Below, one piece after another: positions 14,840 to 24,101 of a DNA stretch of 43,339 bases. Location: NCBI GenBank assembly GCA_001776545.1, contig MFBZ01000005.1, positions 1 to 43,339 of the forward strand. The letters run 5' to 3'. The notes under the pieces are model-generated. The model was not told the origin of the DNA and made no database searches. It saw only the letters and a program-made list of their open reading frames with translations. This DNA is from Candidatus Curtissbacteria bacterium RIFCSPLOWO2_12_FULL_41_16 (GTDB taxonomy: Bacteria; Patescibacteriota; Microgenomatia; Curtissbacterales; GWA2-41-24). Each line of letters starts with the position of its first letter. The stretch's first letter is position 1. A program made the translations under genes and the position numbers.

Positions 14840-15423
14840 TGTCTGGTCCTTACCAAATCAGACATAAAAAGATAGCCCATCTTGCAAAAGGCAGAATTCT
14901 GGATGTTGGCTACGCGGATCATCCTAATCGATTCTTAAAAGGTGACGTCACCGGACTTGACCTTATAAAGCCAAAAGAGCTCCCGGAAAATTATCGGAAG
15001 CTTGTCGTTGGTGATGCTTTAATTATTGGCAACTTATTTAAGGCGAATAGTTTTGATACGCTAATAGCGGCTGAAATTATCGAGCACTTAGAGAATCCGG
15101 CTCAATTTTTGAGGGGAGCCAGGCAAATATTGAAAAATAACGGAATACTTATTATTTCAACCCCAAACCCTTACCATTTGCTCACTTTAATAGCTAATGC
15201 TTTGTTTATAAGACCTGAATTTACAGCTCATAAAACGCACGATCCTTACCATATCAATTTGTTCCCATACAGGAACATGGTTACCCTTTTGGAGCATTGC
15301 GATTTTAGAGTTGAGAAAGTGATAAGTACCGGTGGATTGATTTTAAATATTGCCAGTGGTCCAATAATTCCTTTTCCTAAAGCTTTTAGCCAGGGATTCA
15401 TTTATGTGGTTAGAAAAGCTTAA
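14839..15423 (+). CDS. Small class I SAM methyltransferase
   Basis: A 194-residue Rossmann methyltransferase with motif I ILDVGYADHPNRF, an acidic GLDLIK strand, and IIEHLENPAQFLRGARQIL followed by LIISTPNPYH. Motif I lacks the usual GxGxG spacing, but the rest is typical. The gene starts within the preceding stop (TAATG), so it is probably coupled to the large membrane protein. It is the last gene of the first plus-strand block and converges on the minus-strand GT4 gene with a 15-base gap. Confidence 0.75.
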   Translation: MSGPYQIRHKKIAHLAKGRILDVGYADHPNRFLKGDVTGLDLIKPKELPENYRKLVVGDALIIGNLFKANSFDTLIAAEIIEHLENPAQFLRGARQILKNNGILIISTPNPYHLLTLIANALFIRPEFTAHKTHDPYHINLFPYRNMVTLLEHCDFRVEKVISTGGLILNIASGPIIPFPKAFSQGFIYVVRKA

Positions 15424-15438
15424 GGAGATTCTTTTAAT

Positions 15439-16611
15439 TTAGCTTAACCTTGACAGGAATGTAGAAAGTGACGCATAGGTTTTTCTCCAATCAAGTTTCT
15501 TTACCTCTTCTTCAGCCTCTCTGGACAGTCGACTTCTTACTTCGCGATTTTCCAGAAGATAGATAATAAGTTGGGCAATTTTTTTCCTGTCACTTTTTTG
15601 GGCAAGCAGAAAACCTTTTTTAATAGTACCCTCGTTTAAAAACGGTTGCTCGTAGCAAACAGCTGGCAGGCCGCAGGCCATGGACTCGATTAAAGTAAAG
15701 TCACGGCCACCTTCAAGAGTTAAAGATACAAATATTTTACTTCTTACAAAAACGTCGAATATGGTTTTTTTGCCTGTATGGGGTAGAAAACCCAAAAGAT
15801 CAACATTTTTTTCAATATGATTTTCTTCTATAATTTTTTGTAATCTTTTCTGATTTTGGGTGGTGGCTGTACCAACTATTGCCAGTCTTGCACGAGGAAT
15901 AGCTGACACTACCCTTGCCCAGATTTCAGGCAGGTCAAAGACCCCCTTAACGTAATCGAGTCTTCCCGCAAAAACGGCATCGTAATGTCTCTTTCTGTTT
16001 TTAAGAAACTTTTGTATTTTTTTAATATCAATACTGCCGCCGGAGGTAAGAAGACGATTATTTTTGACGCCTTTGGATTTCAAAAAAATAGCGGTTTTCT
16101 GATTATCGATTAGGATTAAGCTGGCTTTTTTAATCGCCAAAAAAATGCTTAGTCTTTGTAAAAGGAACGAAACACAATTAAATAGCTTGTTAACATTTTT
16201 ATTTGACAGGCTAACAAGGTGGTAAAACCTGGCAACCCAGAAATAGTTTTTGCCTCTAATTTTTGATAAAAAAATAGGCAGGATGTCCGGCAAAAATTCC
16301 GAGGATGAGCAGACAATAGTTTTGGCGGGGAATTTTGTAAGCAAAAAGTAGGCTTGGATGGACCTCACAATGTAAGCGGCAAAAAGAAAAATCCTTTTCT
16401 CCGACTCGTCGAAAATATTGGGCTCAAGAGTTAGCAACCTTACGTTCTTTCCTCTCCAGTGGACCTTAGCAAACTGAGGGGTAATAACGCTAACTTTATA
16501 CTTTTTGGCCAGATAGTCGGCCAGTTCAATGTAGTAGAGGTCACCCCCGGCAAGTCCTTTTGAGGTGACGAAAGGACTGGCAAGTACAACTAAATTTTGT
16601 TTTTTTGTCAT
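15439..16611 (-). CDS. GT4 glycosyltransferase
   Basis: A 390-residue GT-B fold enzyme. The N-terminal domain starts LVVLASPFVTSKGLAGGDLY. The C-terminal domain has AVFAGRLDYVKGVFDL and LAIVGT, and the E-x7-E signature EGGRDFTLIESMACGLPAV. The ATG overlaps the stop of the methyltransferase upstream on the same strand by four bases (ATGA). Its N-terminal half resembles the second half of the double GT4 encoded two genes upstream. Acceptor and donor are unknown. Confidence 0.85.
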   Translation of the reverse strand: MTKKQNLVVLASPFVTSKGLAGGDLYYIELADYLAKKYKVSVITPQFAKVHWRGKNVRLLTLEPNIFDESEKRIFLFAAYIVRSIQAYFLLTKFPAKTIVCSSSEFLPDILPIFLSKIRGKNYFWVARFYHLVSLSNKNVNKLFNCVSFLLQRLSIFLAIKKASLILIDNQKTAIFLKSKGVKNNRLLTSGGSIDIKKIQKFLKNRKRHYDAVFAGRLDYVKGVFDLPEIWARVVSAIPRARLAIVGTATTQNQKRLQKIIEENHIEKNVDLLGFLPHTGKKTIFDVFVRSKIFVSLTLEGGRDFTLIESMACGLPAVCYEQPFLNEGTIKKGFLLAQKSDRKKIAQLIIYLLENREVRSRLSREAEEEVKKLDWRKTYASLSTFLSRLS

Positions 16612-17369
16612 TTTTCTTTTGTTGCTACAGCAAAAAGGGCACTTGCAAGAAGATTTAACAAAGGAATCTTGTTAAACCAGGATGCTTTGGTAAAGTTTTC
16701 TCCCCAAATTTTTGTTTCAAAATCTTTCAAAATCTTCTTTAAAGTAAGTGGTGTCTGTTCGAAAACGTGGACTTCGCCATAACATTCCAGAAACTTCCCC
16801 GGATCTTTAAGTTTTAAGATTGTTTGTATTAACCTTATGATTGGGTAAGAGTATCTAACAAACCAAAGATTCGGTGAAGTGTTGACTACTAGACGACCCT
16901 TTGCTTTTAGAAGTTGGTTGCATTTTGCAATGACTATTTCGATTTCCCAGGGGTGCAGGTGTTCTATGACATCGGCCATGATTATTTGGTTAAAGTATTT
17001 TTCAGGGAAATTAAGATCTTTCGCATCCATTTTAAGAACCGTAACATTTCTTTTTAAATTGTTTGGAAGTTTTGAGATTAGTTTTTTGGTTATCTCAACA
17101 GCATCTTTGCTGTAATCAATAGCCGTAACAATACAGCCTGTTTTTGCGGCGTGAAAGGCGATTTCGCCCCTTCCGCAGCCGATTTCCAGGATCGTTTGTC
17201 CTTTTTTGAAACTGGCGACTTCCATAGTTCTTTCAAGTCTTTTTGGTAGTTGGTTTGCACCAGACTTAGCAAACTCACGGTGGCCATGACAGTATTTTAG
17301 GAGGTAATCCTTATCGTAGACTTTCGGGTCAACAGGCTTTGGTTTTATGTGGCGGGTCTGGAGGTTCAT
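16608..17369 (-). CDS. Class I SAM methyltransferase
   Basis: The 253-residue protein has motif I ILEIGCGRGEIAFHAA, the acidic AIDYSKDAV strand, and IIMADVIEHLHPWE followed by RLVVNTSPN. It begins in the stop of the double GT4 gene (ATGA) and ends in the start of the next GT4 gene (ATGA), so all three are tightly coupled. The C-terminal part is hydrophobic (LLNLLASALFAVA), suggesting membrane contact. Likely substrate is a lipid-linked sugar made by the neighbours. Confidence 0.8.
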   Translation of the reverse strand: MNLQTRHIKPKPVDPKVYDKDYLLKYCHGHREFAKSGANQLPKRLERTMEVASFKKGQTILEIGCGRGEIAFHAAKTGCIVTAIDYSKDAVEITKKLISKLPNNLKRNVTVLKMDAKDLNFPEKYFNQIIMADVIEHLHPWEIEIVIAKCNQLLKAKGRLVVNTSPNLWFVRYSYPIIRLIQTILKLKDPGKFLECYGEVHVFEQTPLTLKKILKDFETKIWGENFTKASWFNKIPLLNLLASALFAVATKEK

Positions 17370-19693
17370 ATTAGTTTCGTGACTATTTGTTGGAACTTAA
17401 GCGAGGTTTGCTGCCAGCTTAACCGTCTTGCCTGAGAGAGGGCATCTCTTTTTAATTTCAGATAATCGTTTTGATTGTCCAGAAGATGAATGACCTTTTT
17501 TGCAAAGTGTTTGGTATCTCCGAGGGGGACGAGGTTATATCCCTGTTTATAAACATCGCCGAAAATGTCCAGATTGTAACCGACAACGGGCAGACCGGCG
17601 GCCATGGCTTCTCCGATTGCCAACCCCCAACCTGCCTCATGATCGCAAAAAACGAAGATCATGCTTGATTTGAGACTCGCGATTAATTTTTTATCTGAAA
17701 GATAGCCGGCAATCTTCAGATTATTTGAAATTCCTGCCTTTTTGATTTTTGAGATGAGTTTGGCTTTTTCTTGCGGTGCTCCTTCACCGACAATAATTGC
17801 ATGGGCCTCGGGTCTTTGACTTGCGACAATTTTCCAGATTTCGACAAGATCGTATATACCCTTTGAGGGATGAATTCGGCCGACAAAGATGGCGTCGTAT
17901 TTTTTGTTTTTGCCTACTTTAACCTTTTCAATTTTTTGATAATCAATGCCTGCCCCTAAGACTGTAATCCTGTCTTTTTGAAAACCTTGTTTTGTAAGAG
18001 TTTTTGCAAGCTGGTTGTTAAGGGCGATGGTAAGGTCACTTTGTGATTTAATCATAAGACGAGAGATAAATTGCATGCCGTACGAGACAAGGTTAACCAT
18101 GAGCCTTCCGGGGCGTTTTTGTGGGGAGGTAATTAAATGATGAACCCTGGCAACCCAAATTGTTTTAGGATGGGTCAGTTTAAAGAAAAAAGCCGGGGCG
18201 ACATCGGGCAGAACATTTGTTGAAGAGTAAAGGATGCCAACATTTTTTGCCCTTCTAAGTTTCCAGAAAGAGTACCAGATTCTGGCAAGGTAGGCAAAAA
18301 ATACCCAGGTTGGGCTGGGATTGTTATCAAAGATTGTTCTCTTGAGAATTAAAAGTTCGACGTTTTTTAATTTTGATTCTTCCCAATGTTTCGTGCCGAT
18401 GGCTGGCACAATAACTTTAATTTTTAAACTATCTTTAAAATAATAAGCCATTTTTTCAAGGAGTTTGTCTCCACCGGCCAGATATGATTCAGAGGAATGT
18501 CCTGTTTCCAAAGCGATAATTGTTTTTTGGAGGAGGAGGTGAGATTCGTTGATTATTGAGATAAGTTTTTTTGTGTGATTTTTCCAACTGTGGTTCTTGG
18601 CCTTATTATAAGCCGATTTACCCATTTGAGTGGCCTTAGTGGGGTTTGCAAGTAAGGTTTTGACTGCCGGAAGAAAGTCCGAGAGAGTTGCTTTTTTAGG
18701 GAAGATGCCGTCTTTTTGGTCCTCAAAAATTTCGGTAACCCCCGAGCCTTTCGGAATGATAATTGGACATCCATGAGCAGCCGCTTCAAGTCCTCCTACG
18801 CCGAAGGCTTCAAAGTTTGGATGAACCCACGCCAAGGCTTGTGAATAGAGCCTGGAAAGCTCTTTGTCGCTTACAGGGGAGATTATTTTGACTCTTTTTT
18901 GAAGATTTAATTTTTTAATTTGTTTTTTAAACCACAGAAGGTCTTCGTTTCTTGTCCAGGAGCCGGCAATTTTCAGAGATGTGTTGGGAGTATTTTCTAA
19001 GATTTTGAGAAGCAGGAGCGGGTTTTTCCCAATCTCCCAACGGCTGACAGACAAAAGAAAGTTTTGGCGACGTGAAGGCAGTTTTTTTAAGGGATTTGCT
19101 CCTGCCGTCAGGATAGTTGGTTCAATTTGATAAGTTTTTTTAATAAATGGGGCATGAATACGGGAGACAACCATTACTGACCGGGCATTTCCGATAATCG
19201 CTTTTTCGATGACAAAAAGAAGAGGAGAGAGAATACCGAAGAAGGCCTTTAGCAAAGTCTCTTTATATACTTGTTTGAGGATGTATTCCATTGGGTCATG
19301 GATAACAGCCACGTAGGGGATGGAGCGGGTTTTTTTTAGGGAAAGCGTAGTTAAACACGTTGTAGTGCCGTGACCAACGATAATATCCCATTCTCCCTTT
19401 TTTACAAAAAATGGCGCCAAGAACGGACTTAAAAGGTGCAGGGTAGAAAAAAATGAGAAGATGGGAAATTTGAATGAACGTCCCAAGAGTTTCGGGTAAC
19501 GGTCTGATAAAAATTCATAAGAGATATCTTTAACAATCCTTTTAAACTCAGGCTTAAACCCCTGGCGCATCAATGCAATCAGTTGTGCGTCAAAACCCAG
19601 TTTTCGAAGCATCCTGACTTCTTCGGTAGCGTCTTTTTGGACGCCTCCTAAAACAAGTTGATCAATAAAAATAGCTATTTTTGGTTTATTCAT
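17366..19693 (-). CDS. Tandem double GT4 glycosyltransferase
   Basis: One continuous frame of 775 residues holds two complete GT-B enzymes. Domain 1 (about 1-385) starts KIAIFIDQLVLGGVQKDA and ends with FEAFGVGGLEAAAHGCPIII and SWKNHTKKLISIINES. Domain 2 (about 392-775) starts TIIALETGHSSESYLAGGDK and has AIFVGRIHPSKGIYDL and EAGWGLAIGEAMAAGLPVVG. Both E-x7-E motifs are intact. The start is the ATG at 19693, which overlaps the upstream methyltransferase stop by eight bases. Domain 2 resembles the nearby 15439-16611 enzyme, so duplication and fusion is likely. It may add two sugars in sequence. Confidence 0.85.
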   Translation of the reverse strand: MNKPKIAIFIDQLVLGGVQKDATEEVRMLRKLGFDAQLIALMRQGFKPEFKRIVKDISYEFLSDRYPKLLGRSFKFPIFSFFSTLHLLSPFLAPFFVKKGEWDIIVGHGTTTCLTTLSLKKTRSIPYVAVIHDPMEYILKQVYKETLLKAFFGILSPLLFVIEKAIIGNARSVMVVSRIHAPFIKKTYQIEPTILTAGANPLKKLPSRRQNFLLSVSRWEIGKNPLLLLKILENTPNTSLKIAGSWTRNEDLLWFKKQIKKLNLQKRVKIISPVSDKELSRLYSQALAWVHPNFEAFGVGGLEAAAHGCPIIIPKGSGVTEIFEDQKDGIFPKKATLSDFLPAVKTLLANPTKATQMGKSAYNKAKNHSWKNHTKKLISIINESHLLLQKTIIALETGHSSESYLAGGDKLLEKMAYYFKDSLKIKVIVPAIGTKHWEESKLKNVELLILKRTIFDNNPSPTWVFFAYLARIWYSFWKLRRAKNVGILYSSTNVLPDVAPAFFFKLTHPKTIWVARVHHLITSPQKRPGRLMVNLVSYGMQFISRLMIKSQSDLTIALNNQLAKTLTKQGFQKDRITVLGAGIDYQKIEKVKVGKNKKYDAIFVGRIHPSKGIYDLVEIWKIVASQRPEAHAIIVGEGAPQEKAKLISKIKKAGISNNLKIAGYLSDKKLIASLKSSMIFVFCDHEAGWGLAIGEAMAAGLPVVGYNLDIFGDVYKQGYNLVPLGDTKHFAKKVIHLLDNQNDYLKLKRDALSQARRLSWQQTSLKFQQIVTKLI

Positions 19694-20381
19694 TTCTTCT
19701 AGTTTGGGCAAGAATAGCAAAACTGTTTTTCAATAAAGTCAGAGGTGTCGTATTGGCAAGGAAATTTAATAACATTTTTATTTGGACTGGGGATTTTTTT
19801 ATCGGTCTTGGGAGAATCCAATCAAAATATTGAGGATTTGGCGGAGGAAATGTCATCTTGAAGTTGTAAAAATCATTCTTTTTAAGGAAACTTCTTAAGG
19901 AGAGGGGAGTATAAAATTTTATATGTGTAGAATCAAGATAACCGTGCCAGTTTTTTCTCTGGATAAATCTTAGAGGACTTGCGTAATTTGGGGTGATGAG
20001 AAATAAATAACCAGAAGGGCGAAGTACCCTCTTAACCTCTCCCAGAAACTTTTTGGCCCCTGATATATTTAGGTGTTCAATTAGCGAAATGGCGGTTACC
20101 AGTTCAAAACTGTTTGATAAAAAAGGAAGTTTTGTCGCTTCCCCCTTTGTTACCAGTCCCTTTTTTATAGAAATAGGTGAGCTATCGCAGCCAATGGCAT
20201 TTATATTTTGTGCCAGTAATGCCTTTACGAGCCAACCGGAACCTGCTCCTATATCAAGAACATTTTTTGCATTGATATCTTTTGCAATTTTGATTACTTG
20301 GGCTTTTATATGGCCTGGTCCGTCTTGTTGGTAAAAAGTGTAATCATAAACAGTTTTTTTAGGATTATTCTTTATTGACAT
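19686..20381 (-). CDS. Class I SAM methyltransferase
   Basis: About 231 residues with motif I VLDIGAGSGWLVKALL, post-motif AIGCDSSPI, and VTAISLIEHLNISG followed by YLFLITPNY. Two starts are possible, ATG at 20393 or 20381; the second gives a ten-base overlap with the upstream GT4 and a family-like N-terminus. The gene lies between two GT4 genes in the alternating glycosyltransferase-methyltransferase run. Confidence 0.78.
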   Translation of the reverse strand: MSIKNNPKKTVYDYTFYQQDGPGHIKAQVIKIAKDINAKNVLDIGAGSGWLVKALLAQNINAIGCDSSPISIKKGLVTKGEATKLPFLSNSFELVTAISLIEHLNISGAKKFLGEVKRVLRPSGYLFLITPNYASPLRFIQRKNWHGYLDSTHIKFYTPLSLRSFLKKNDFYNFKMTFPPPNPQYFDWILPRPIKKSPVQIKMLLNFLANTTPLTLLKNSFAILAQTRRNE

Positions 20382-21508
20382 TGACTTGCCCATTTTGAGA
20401 GTATTTTTAAATAATTTTTAGCGCATCTTTCCCAGGTATGTTTACTTGCAAAGTTTTTTGCGCCTTTACCTAATTTTATTCTCAGTTGTGGCGAATTAAT
20501 CAATTTGACAAGTAGTTTTTTGAACTCATCTGAGTTTTTAGCAACAAAGCCGGTTTTGCCGTTTATGACTACTTCACCTGCCGCAGCACAGTTTAGGGCT
20601 ATGGCAGGCGTTTGGAAAGTGGCAGCTTCAAGTATTGGCTGGCCAAAGAAAAGAAATTTATCGCAAGTCACATAAATATCACACTTTTGGTAATGGTTTG
20701 CCAAAACCTCATCTGACGCATCGACGATTATGTCGACATTTTTTGGCTTTATTTTTCGTAAGTATGAGAGGTATTTTTTGTTGGGATGGGAACCGATAAT
20801 GGTCAGTTTCAAATTATTAAATCTCTCTGCAAGTTGAGTGACTATTTCGATGAGGATATGAAATCCTTTGTAAGGAATAATTCTTGAGACTGAAAGTAAC
20901 CTGATTTCTGGCTGATTGGTTTTGGGTTTTTTGAATTTAGATAAATGTGGAGGCGCATCACCCCAAAATACTACCGGTGCCGTTTTGCCATAGAGTTTTT
21001 TGAGTTCTTCTCTGCAATAGTTTGTTTGGGTAATTATCTTGTCGGCAAGAGAAACCTGGGCAAAGGCCACAGTTTTAACTGCCAAGTTCAGAATCAGATT
21101 GATGATTTTGTCCAAGAAAGAAGGGGATTTTGGAAAAATTTTGTCTAACCAAACATCAAGCTGAGTTCCGTAATAAGTTGAGACGACTTTTATACCGGAT
21201 AATCTCGATGCGATTAAAAACGGCAATGTAGTATGAGCAGAAATAATCTGGGGCTGGTCTTTTTTTAACGCTCTGGTTAGGGATAATGCACCAATAAATC
21301 TTCCGATGAACTTTATTTCGGGTGATTTAATAAGAGTCACTTTGACCCCCGCCCCTTCCAGTTCCTGTTTTGCTTGAGACGTGGAAGGCTTAAAATGGGC
21401 ATAAAAAGTTACCTTGTGACCCATTTTTGCAAACTGTTTAGCAAGTTCAACTTCAGCTCTGGAGCCGGAGTGTATTTCGACTGCTTCAGCAACAATAGCT
21501 ATCTTCAT
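20372..21508 (-). CDS. GT4 glycosyltransferase
   Basis: The roughly 378-residue GT-B enzyme starts MKIAIVAEAVEIHSGSRAEV. The C-terminal domain contains RLLSVSRIIPYKGFHIL, LTIIGSHP and the E-x7-E-type segment FFGQPILEAATFQTPAIAL, in which the first Glu is replaced by Gly/Gln. It is the promoter-proximal gene of a five-gene minus-strand operon. The ATG at 21508 is preferred to the TTG at 21511. The next gene overlaps its end. Confidence 0.8.
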   Translation of the reverse strand: MKIAIVAEAVEIHSGSRAEVELAKQFAKMGHKVTFYAHFKPSTSQAKQELEGAGVKVTLIKSPEIKFIGRFIGALSLTRALKKDQPQIISAHTTLPFLIASRLSGIKVVSTYYGTQLDVWLDKIFPKSPSFLDKIINLILNLAVKTVAFAQVSLADKIITQTNYCREELKKLYGKTAPVVFWGDAPPHLSKFKKPKTNQPEIRLLSVSRIIPYKGFHILIEIVTQLAERFNNLKLTIIGSHPNKKYLSYLRKIKPKNVDIIVDASDEVLANHYQKCDIYVTCDKFLFFGQPILEAATFQTPAIALNCAAAGEVVINGKTGFVAKNSDEFKKLLVKLINSPQLRIKLGKGAKNFASKHTWERCAKNYLKILSKWASQCQ

Positions 21509-21511
21509 CAA

Positions 21512-21609
21512 ATCAAGTCTAAAGTTTACGGTTCAAGATAGCAAAGTACAATCAAGATGTAGGCGATTTCAAGTTGTTTTTTGTAGCTTTCCCAAGTAGA
21601 CTTGGTTTT
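21512..21609. promoter_or_regulatory. Divergent intergenic region with possible plus-strand promoter
   Basis: This gap separates the minus-strand GT4 operon from the plus-strand epimerase gene, so it should hold both promoters. On the plus strand TTTACG is followed after 16 bases by TACAAT (about 21546-21551), a weak match to sigma70 elements. I see no clear minus-strand pair. Confidence 0.3.
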
Positions 21610-22650
21610 GTGAACTCCAAAATAATTCTTATTACAGGTGCCGGAGGTTACATTGGGTCGGTTGCCACTTATCTTTTTTTACAAAAGGGTTATAGGGTAG
21701 TTGCTTTGGATAACTTTTTGACCGGCTACAGAGAACCCCTGGAGGTATTGCAAAAAAAATTTGGTAAGAATAAACTCCGCTGGTTTAAAAAAGATCTCAG
21801 AGACGATCTCACCCCAATTTTTAAAAATGAAAAGAAAATCAGCGCAGTAGTGCATTTTGCAGCCTCATGTTCGGTTGACGAATCGATGAAAAATCCCCAG
21901 CTGTATTTTTCCAATAACGTTTGCGGTACTGGGAATCTTTTGGAAACAATGTTGCGGTTTGATGTTAAAAATATGATTTTTTCATCAACTTGTGCCGTGT
22001 ACGGCGAAGCAAAATATCTTCCTGTCGATGAAAATCATCCGACTCAACCGACAAATCCATACGGCGAGTCTAAATTGATGGCCGAAAAAATGCTCGCATG
22101 GTACGGAAGACTCAAAGGGCTCAAATTTGTTATTTTAAGATACTTCAATGTGTGCGGCGCAACAGATGATGGCTTAGTGGGGGATGCCAAAAAACCGTCT
22201 TTTCTTCTGGTACAGAATGCAGTTCGTGGAGCCTTGAAAATTCATGACTTTTGCCTGACTTGTCCGGTGGTTGATACACCCGACGGTACTCCGATTCGTG
22301 ATTATGTGAATGTTATTGATGTAGGCGAGGCGCATCTTGCAGCCTTTAAATATCTTTTAGAAGGCGGGAAAAATGAAGTGCTAAATCTTGGTACCGGTGG
22401 CGGGGATTCGGTTCTTGAAATTATCGAGAAAGTAAAAGAAATCACGGGAGTCAGTTTTGATGTAAAAAAGACAAAGTCGCGCCAGGGGGAATATGCCAAA
22501 ATGGTCGCCGCAGTTAAAAAAGCCAAGAGAGTGCTTGGGTGGGAGGTTAAAAGAGCAATCTCGGACAGTGTCAGATCTTTGGTTATCTGGTACGAGAAAC
22601 ATCCAAACGGGTGGAAGAAGCAAAATTTTCACAATGCTTCAAAATCGTAA
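21610..22650 (+). CDS. galE: UDP-glucose 4-epimerase-like SDR
   Basis: An extended short-chain dehydrogenase/reductase of about 346 residues. It has the NAD motif TGAGGYIG near the N-terminus, then FAASCSVDESM, the catalytic SSTCAVYGE region and NPYGESKLMAEK with Tyr-x3-Lys. Later DTPDGTPIRDYVNVIDV and LNLGTGGGDSVLEII match GalE. GalE interconverts UDP-Glc and UDP-Gal (or N-acetyl forms), supplying the surrounding glycosyltransferases. I choose GTG at 21610 because the Rossmann strand begins there; the TTG at 21574 is less likely. The 3' end overlaps the convergent GT-C gene by 22 bases. Confidence 0.8.
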   Translation: MNSKIILITGAGGYIGSVATYLFLQKGYRVVALDNFLTGYREPLEVLQKKFGKNKLRWFKKDLRDDLTPIFKNEKKISAVVHFAASCSVDESMKNPQLYFSNNVCGTGNLLETMLRFDVKNMIFSSTCAVYGEAKYLPVDENHPTQPTNPYGESKLMAEKMLAWYGRLKGLKFVILRYFNVCGATDDGLVGDAKKPSFLLVQNAVRGALKIHDFCLTCPVVDTPDGTPIRDYVNVIDVGEAHLAAFKYLLEGGKNEVLNLGTGGGDSVLEIIEKVKEITGVSFDVKKTKSRQGEYAKMVAAVKKAKRVLGWEVKRAISDSVRSLVIWYEKHPNGWKKQNFHNASKS

Positions 22651-24101
22651 ATTTGAACATCCCCGAAGTTTTTTTCAAAAACATTTTTGTGAGTTCTTTC
22701 TATATTCGTTTTAAATTGGGTTACTTGATTTTTGTGAAGTGGCGAGGAAAGTACTTCGATAAGCCAGAAACTCTTATTATTGAGAGTAACAGGATCAATC
22801 GGGTTAAATTTTAGGATAGATTTTGTTATTTGTGGCGTATAAAGAGAATCGATCGCAGCCTCGTTTCTAAACTGGGGAAATTTATAGGAAAAATACAAGA
22901 ATGTTGTCATTTCCGTATGTAAGATTATTTGTTGGCTGGAAACATTTTTTGATAGAAAAAAATCAAGATTATCCATAGGTCTTCTTACGAAAAAAACCAA
23001 CGTAGCAAAAACGGTGATCAGGCAGAGAATTACGTAAACCAGTTGCAATCTTATAGTTTTTGCCAGCGCTTTGCCGATTAATAGATAAAAGGGGATGGAA
23101 AATATCAAGATTGATCTTAGCCCAAGTACCGGCAGTATCAATGTGGAGAAAACAATTACTATCGAGAGTGGCGTTACAAGCATAAAAATTAAGAACTTGT
23201 CGTTTTTTTCGAGTTTTTTAAAAAACAGGGACAATAAGATGGCGATATTGACAAAGGAAAGACCAAGCAACATTAGTTTGACCAGATTAATTTCAAGGAT
23301 TCTGCTACCAAGCATTAAAGCTAAATTTTGGGCAAATGTGTAGCTGATGGGAATAAAAAGTATTTTTTGCAGGGAAAACTCCGGCAAAACGACGCCGGGC
23401 AAGGGTTCGGCTTTCAAGAAAGCGAAAAAAAGCGGTAGTGTTGCCAACAGTGATAGTGTGAAAATTGAAATGAATTTTTTAAATTCATTACCAAGTTTCT
23501 TCCTCTTAATTAACAGGAAAAATGACAAGCTAAGCGGCAATACCGGAAAAAGGTAGTAAGTGTAATTACCCAGCGTAAACGACAAAAAAAGCAGGAGTCT
23601 TGCTTTCTTGCCCCCTGAGTTTAGGAAAATTATGAATGAGAATAAGATTAAAAGAGCAATAAAGATAGAGAGAGAATACATCCGTAAATTTGCACTGTAA
23701 TAGATTTGAGTTGGAGAAAGAGCAAAAACTGCAGCAGAGAGAAGAGCGGTTTTGGAGTTGAAAATGGTTTTTGCCAAAAAGCCAATAAGAATGATTGAGA
23801 GCAGACCCAAAATTACAGCAGAAAACCGGATAAGGACGTAGTTTTGAGATAGAACTTCTAAAAAATGAAGGATGAGCGACCAGGAGGGGGCATGGATATC
23901 AATGGTAGCTTTTAGCATTTGCAAAATAGGAGTTTTCGAAACAAATAATTGGTAAACTTCATCTGACTCCAAGGGTAGAAAGACAGCAAAAGCAGTTCTC
24001 AGAAGTCCGCCCAGGCAGGCAATTAAAAGCAATAGGTTGGCAAAATTTTTCTCATTGATTTTGCCATAAAAGAGCCAAGATGTTATTTTGATGTTTTTCA
24101 A
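22629..24101 (-). CDS. GT39-like membrane glycosyltransferase (GT-C fold)
   Basis: About 490 residues with ten or more membrane segments. The first outer loop has FLPLESDEVYQLF followed by DIHAPSWSLILHFLEV, like the acidic Asp/Glu site and HPP-type loop of GT39/PMT proteins, which use polyprenyl-phosphate sugars on the outer face. The ATG at 24161 would overlap the upstream gene by 64 bases. A TTG at 24101 overlaps its stop by four bases (TTGA) and is preferred. Confidence 0.7.
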   Translation of the reverse strand: MKNIKITSWLFYGKINEKNFANLLLLIACLGGLLRTAFAVFLPLESDEVYQLFVSKTPILQMLKATIDIHAPSWSLILHFLEVLSQNYVLIRFSAVILGLLSIILIGFLAKTIFNSKTALLSAAVFALSPTQIYYSANLRMYSLSIFIALLILFSFIIFLNSGGKKARLLLFLSFTLGNYTYYLFPVLPLSLSFFLLIKRKKLGNEFKKFISIFTLSLLATLPLFFAFLKAEPLPGVVLPEFSLQKILFIPISYTFAQNLALMLGSRILEINLVKLMLLGLSFVNIAILLSLFFKKLEKNDKFLIFMLVTPLSIVIVFSTLILPVLGLRSILIFSIPFYLLIGKALAKTIRLQLVYVILCLITVFATLVFFVRRPMDNLDFFLSKNVSSQQIILHTEMTTFLYFSYKFPQFRNEAAIDSLYTPQITKSILKFNPIDPVTLNNKSFWLIEVLSSPLHKNQVTQFKTNIERTHKNVFEKNFGDVQIYDFEAL

